This document shows positions 60,835 through 64,000 of a DNA stretch of 64,000 nt, in pieces. Each line of letters opens with the position of its first letter. Within the stretch, counting starts at the first letter, position 1. Position numbers and translations under genes: made by a program. The DNA comes from Nocardioides speluncae. GTDB lineage: Bacteria; Actinomycetota; Actinomycetes; Propionibacteriales; Nocardioidaceae. The notes below the pieces were generated by a model. The model searched no databases. It worked only from the letters and a program-made list of their open reading frames with translations, and was not told the DNA's origin. The stretch spans positions 310,001-374,000 of the forward strand of contig NZ_QEOO01000036.1 of the NCBI RefSeq assembly GCF_003121585.1, written 5' to 3'.

Positions 60835-63315
60835 GTGAAGGCCCCTGTTTCCTGGATCCGCGAGTACGTCGCGCTGCCGGACGACCTGTCCGTCGACGAC
60901 CTCACCGCGAAGCTGACCATGCTCGGGCTCAAGCTCGAGAGCATCACCACGCCGGCCGACGCGATCACCGGTCCGCTGGTGGTCGGCAAGGTGCTGACCA
61001 TCGACAAGGAGCCGCAGAAGAACGGCAAGGTGATCAGCTGGTGCACCGTCGACGTCGGTGACGCCAACGGGACGGGTGAGCCGCAAGGCATCATCTGCGG
61101 CGCCCATAACTTCGAGGTCGGCGACCTAGTCGTGGTCTGCCTGCCAGGCGCCGTCCTCCCCGGCAACTTCGAGATCAGCGCCCGCAAGACCTACGGCCAC
61201 ATCTCGGCCGGGATGATCTGCTCCGAGCGCGAGCTCGGCCTCGGCGACGACCACGCCGGCATCATCGTGCTGCCGGCCGACGCCGGTGCTCCCGGCACCG
61301 ACGCGTTCGACGTACTCGGCCTCGACGACCCGGTCATCGAGTTCGAGATCAACCCGGACCGCGCCTACGCACTCTCGCTGCGCGGCATCGCCCGCGAGGC
61401 GGCGCTGGGCTTCGGTGTGCCCTTCACCGACCCGGCCGACCGCGAGGCGCCCGCCCCCAACGGCGACGGCTACTCCGTGATCGTCGACGACCCGGTCGGC
61501 TGCCCGGTCTTCGCGGCCCGGCTCGTGACCGGCTTCGACCCGACCGCACCGACCCCGGGCTGGATGGCCAAGCGCCTCGAGCAGGCCGGGATGCGGTCGA
61601 TCTCGCTCGCCGTCGACATCACCAACTACGTCATGCTCGAGCTCGGCCGCCCGATCCACGGGTACGACGCCGACAAGCTCGCCGGTCCGCTCCGGATCCG
61701 GCGGGCCGAGCAGGGCGAGAGCCTGGTCACGCTCGACGGCGCCCGCCGTACGCTCTCCCCGCAGGACTTGGTCGTCACCGACGACTCCGGGCCGATCGGC
61801 CTGGGCGGAGTCATGGGCGGCGATGCCACCGAGATGTCGGAGAAGTCGACCCGGATCCTGGTCGAGGCCGCGCACTGGGACGCCACCTCGATGTTCCGGA
61901 CCGGCAAGCGGCACCGGGTCACCTCCGAGGCCGGCAAGCGCAACGAGCGCGGCGTCGACCCGCAGGTGGTCGCGGTCGCCGCCGACCGGGTCGTGGAGCT
62001 GCTGGTCGAGCTCGGCGGCGCCACCGCGGACGCCGGCGTGACCCTCGTCGGCGAGGCGCCCGCGCAGCCGGTGACCCGGATCGACTACGACCTGCCGGCC
62101 CGGATCACCGGGATGGCGATCGAGTCCGAGGACGTGGTCTCGATCCTGCAGGCGGTCGGCTGCCGGGTGGACGCCGACGCCGACGGCGTCGACGTCACCC
62201 CGCCGTCCTGGCGCCCGGACATCACCGACCCCTACGACCTGGTCGAAGAGGTCGCCCGGGTCGTCGGCTACGACCACGTGCCGTCGGTGCTGCCGCCCGC
62301 GCCGTCGGGCCGGGGCTATACCCAGGCCCAGAAGCTGCGCCGGCGGGTCGGGCTGACGCTTGCCGGCGCCGGGTTCACTGAGCTGATCACCTACCCGTTC
62401 GTCGGCGTTGCCGACTGGGAGAAGCTCGGGTTCGCCGAGGACGACGCCCGCCGGCAGACGCTGTGGATGGCCAACCCGCTCAACGCGGAGGAGCCACAGC
62501 TCACCACCACGCTGCTCCCGGGCATCCTGCGCGCGCTCGGCCGCAACGTCGGTCGCGGCAACGACGACGTCGCGCTCTTCGAGCACAGCCTGGTCTTCCT
62601 GCCGTCCGGCACCGAGTCCGCGCCGATCCTCGGCGTCGAGCGCCGGCCGACCGAGGAGGAGTGGGCCGCGATCACCAAGGCGGTGCCGAACCAGCCGCTG
62701 CATCTCGCGGTCGCGATCGCCGGCCAGCGGGAGTCCGCCGGCTGGTGGGGTGACGGCCGAGTGGCGGGCTGGTCCGACGCCATCGGCGCGGTCCGCGACG
62801 TCGCCCGGACGCTGGGCGTCGACCTCACCGTGCGCGCCGCTGCCGTGGCGCCGTGGCACCCGGGTCGGTGCGCGGAGCTGCGGGTCGGCAATGCGGTGAT
62901 CGGGTACGCCGGCGAGCTGCACCCGAAGGTGTGCCAGGCCTACGGCCTGCCGGCCCGCTCGGCGGCCGCCGAGGTCGACCTCGAGGTGCTGATCGAGCAC
63001 GCCGTCGAGGTCGTGGCGGGACCGCGGTTCTCGTCGTACCCGGTCGCGAAGGAGGACGTCGCTCTGCTCGTCGACGCCTCGGTACCGGCCGCGGACGTCG
63101 AGGCGGCGCTGCGGGACGGCGCCGGCGAGCTGCTGGAGGCGATCCGGCTGTTCGACGTCTACACCGGCGACCAGGTCGGCGAGGGCAAGAAGTCCCTGGC
63201 CTTCGCCCTTCGGTTCCGGGCGCCCGACCGTACGCTGAAGGAAGGCGAGGCCGCGGCCGCCCGCGACGCGGCGATCGCTGTCGCTGCCCAGGCCACGGGT
63301 GCCGTGCAACGTTGA
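60835..63315 (+). CDS. pheT: Phenylalanine-tRNA ligase beta subunit
   Basis: The 826-residue beta subunit starts KAPVSWIREYVALPDDLSVDDLTAKLTMLGL. It has a tRNA-binding OB domain (residues about 45-160), the B3/B4 editing domain with EINPDRAYALSLRGIAREAALGFG, B5, and a C-terminal ferredoxin-fold anticodon-binding domain (FSSYPVAKEDVALLVD). GTG at 60835 is two bases after the pheS stop. The two subunits form the alpha2beta2 synthetase. Confidence 0.97.
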   Translation: MKAPVSWIREYVALPDDLSVDDLTAKLTMLGLKLESITTPADAITGPLVVGKVLTIDKEPQKNGKVISWCTVDVGDANGTGEPQGIICGAHNFEVGDLVVVCLPGAVLPGNFEISARKTYGHISAGMICSERELGLGDDHAGIIVLPADAGAPGTDAFDVLGLDDPVIEFEINPDRAYALSLRGIAREAALGFGVPFTDPADREAPAPNGDGYSVIVDDPVGCPVFAARLVTGFDPTAPTPGWMAKRLEQAGMRSISLAVDITNYVMLELGRPIHGYDADKLAGPLRIRRAEQGESLVTLDGARRTLSPQDLVVTDDSGPIGLGGVMGGDATEMSEKSTRILVEAAHWDATSMFRTGKRHRVTSEAGKRNERGVDPQVVAVAADRVVELLVELGGATADAGVTLVGEAPAQPVTRIDYDLPARITGMAIESEDVVSILQAVGCRVDADADGVDVTPPSWRPDITDPYDLVEEVARVVGYDHVPSVLPPAPSGRGYTQAQKLRRRVGLTLAGAGFTELITYPFVGVADWEKLGFAEDDARRQTLWMANPLNAEEPQLTTTLLPGILRALGRNVGRGNDDVALFEHSLVFLPSGTESAPILGVERRPTEEEWAAITKAVPNQPLHLAVAIAGQRESAGWWGDGRVAGWSDAIGAVRDVARTLGVDLTVRAAAVAPWHPGRCAELRVGNAVIGYAGELHPKVCQAYGLPARSAAAEVDLEVLIEHAVEVVAGPRFSSYPVAKEDVALLVDASVPAADVEAALRDGAGELLEAIRLFDVYTGDQVGEGKKSLAFALRFRAPDRTLKEGEAAAARDAAIAVAAQATGAVQR

Positions 63316-63337
63316 CAGGCCGAGCTGGGGAGAGGCG

Positions 63338-63835
63338 ATGACCGCGATCCGCAACTTCCAGCAGACCGACCTGGACGCGCTCGGCACCCTGCACGCTGTC
63401 ACCCGGCGGACGGCGTACGCCGACCTGCTGCCGGAGTCGGCGCTGGCGCAGATCACTCCCGAGGCGCTGATCGAGTACTGGGCCGAGCGGCTGCCGATCC
63501 AGGAGGAGCCCTTTCGGATCCTGGTGGCCGACAAGGCGGGCAAGCTGGTCGGATTCGCGATGGCCAGTCGGCACGGCGACGTCGCCGAGCTCACCGCGAT
63601 TCACCTGCACCCCGACCACCAGGGCAGCGGCCTCGCCGCCCGGCTGCACGACGCGATCCTCGAGGTGATGCGCCAGTGGCGCTGCCGGTCGACGTACCTC
63701 TGGGTGGTCGTCGGCAACGAGCGTGCCCAGGCGTTCTACCGCAAGCGTGGCTGGAACCCCGACGGCACCGTGATCAGGAGCTCGATCGGCGCCGGCGTCG
63801 ACGCCGACCTGGAACGCTGGACCCGCACCGTCTGA
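63338..63835 (+). CDS. GNAT acetyltransferase
   Basis: The 165-residue GNAT has VAELTAIHLHPDHQGSGLAARLHDAILEVM (motif A with QGSGLA), then WVVVGNERAQAFYRKRGWNPDG, the typical end of the fold. Its substrate is unknown. ATG at 63338 is preceded by GGGGAGAGG. It ends exactly one base before the stop codon of the convergent gene. Confidence 0.9.
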   Translation: MTAIRNFQQTDLDALGTLHAVTRRTAYADLLPESALAQITPEALIEYWAERLPIQEEPFRILVADKAGKLVGFAMASRHGDVAELTAIHLHPDHQGSGLAARLHDAILEVMRQWRCRSTYLWVVVGNERAQAFYRKRGWNPDGTVIRSSIGAGVDADLERWTRTV

Positions 63836-64000
63836 TCAGAACGGCACCCACACGCCGGGTAGGCCTTCGACGGAGCCGCGGCCCGACAGCACCCGGCAGA
63901 ACTCGACGGCGTCGGCCTCGATGACCTCACCGCCATCACCCGATGACCAGTGGCCGCCCGCAGGTCCGGTGAGCGTGAGGTCGAACGGCTGACCGTGCCG
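63836..64000 (-). CDS. Maleylpyruvate isomerase family protein, C-terminal part only
   Basis: The minus-strand frame entering from the window edge reads GQPFDLTLTGPAGGHWSSGDGGEVIEADAVEFCRVLSGRG and ends VEGLPGVWVPF. This is the usual C-terminal domain of TIGR03083-type mycothiol-dependent maleylpyruvate isomerase family proteins, as I recall it. The stop is at 63836-63838, adjoining the stop of the convergent GNAT. The N-terminal DinB-like domain lies outside the window. Confidence 0.7.
   Translation of the reverse strand, partial: RHGQPFDLTLTGPAGGHWSSGDGGEVIEADAVEFCRVLSGRGSVEGLPGVWVPF

Overview
The window is GC-rich (about 70% by eye) chromosomal DNA from an actinobacterium. The mIHF gene, the helicase-defective type of PriA, the omega subunit followed by coaBC, TANNNT boxes just upstream of start codons, and abundant GTG starts all fit. 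A REP-like element at 53523-53557 and the general gene content suggest Nocardioidaceae (Nocardioides or a relative). That family-level guess comes from memory of such genomes, not from a search. No rRNA or tRNA genes were seen.

Region 1 (1-12302) is a pyrimidine operon: 'pyrR-pyrB-pyrC-[SDR, vapB remnant, vapC]-carA-carB-pyrD (class 2)-pyrK-pyrD-like (class 1B)-pyrF. It covers carbamoyl phosphate synthesis through to UMP. The short-chain dehydrogenase and a decayed toxin-antitoxin pair interrupt it between pyrC and carA, and pyrC has lost its own stop codon. Region 2 (12299-22184) holds housekeeping genes: a lipoprotein, mihF, gmk, rpoZ, coaBC, metK, priA, def, fmt, an MmcQ/YjbR protein and rsmB.

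Region 3 (22243-32980) is mixed. It has a frameshifted AAA ATPase, two ECF sigma modules (SigE-like) with membrane partner proteins facing each other across a terminator, a stand-alone LigD-type primase/polymerase, a GNAT, a ferredoxin with its reductase behind a palindromic operator, rpe, a second MmcQ gene broken by a one-base deletion, a DinB/maleylpyruvate isomerase-fold protein and a RidA protein. Region 4 (33034-39928) starts with an FMN riboswitch driving ribD-ribE-ribBA-ribH, followed by hisE-hisG and an aldose epimerase. Two palindromic repeat arrays flank a truncated acetyltransferase here. Region 5 (40028-43341) has a Tat-exported phospholipase C and a Tat-exported DUF4185 protein.

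Region 6 (43421-47090) is the highlight: a minus-strand lasso peptide cluster of precursor, cyclase (C), RRE protein (B1), leader peptidase (B2) and a protein-isoaspartate-methyltransferase-like enzyme (M). The predicted core is GSSFSDTADRRVYYY, with a Gly1-Asp9 ring and an Asp6-Thr7 pair that the methyltransferase would be expected to turn into an aspartimide. No transporter gene is adjacent. A divergent XRE regulator, a NUDIX hydrolase and an HD protein adjoin it, and the block looks less GC-rich than its surroundings.

Region 7 (48949-64000) holds a P-loop kinase, an alanine-racemase-fold enzyme, an SseB protein, the infC-rpmI-rplT ribosomal operon (ATC start on infC, attenuator-like terminator upstream), a SpoU-type rRNA methyltransferase, a large secreted protein, an ECF sigma/anti-sigma pair, a membrane protein, a PAS histidine kinase, pheS-pheT, a GNAT and the 3' end of another gene. 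A second theme is a family of 18-bp palindromic units arranged in mirror-image arrays with a 31-bp period (22243, 36703, 37231, 57492), which repeatedly supply the stop codon of the adjoining gene.
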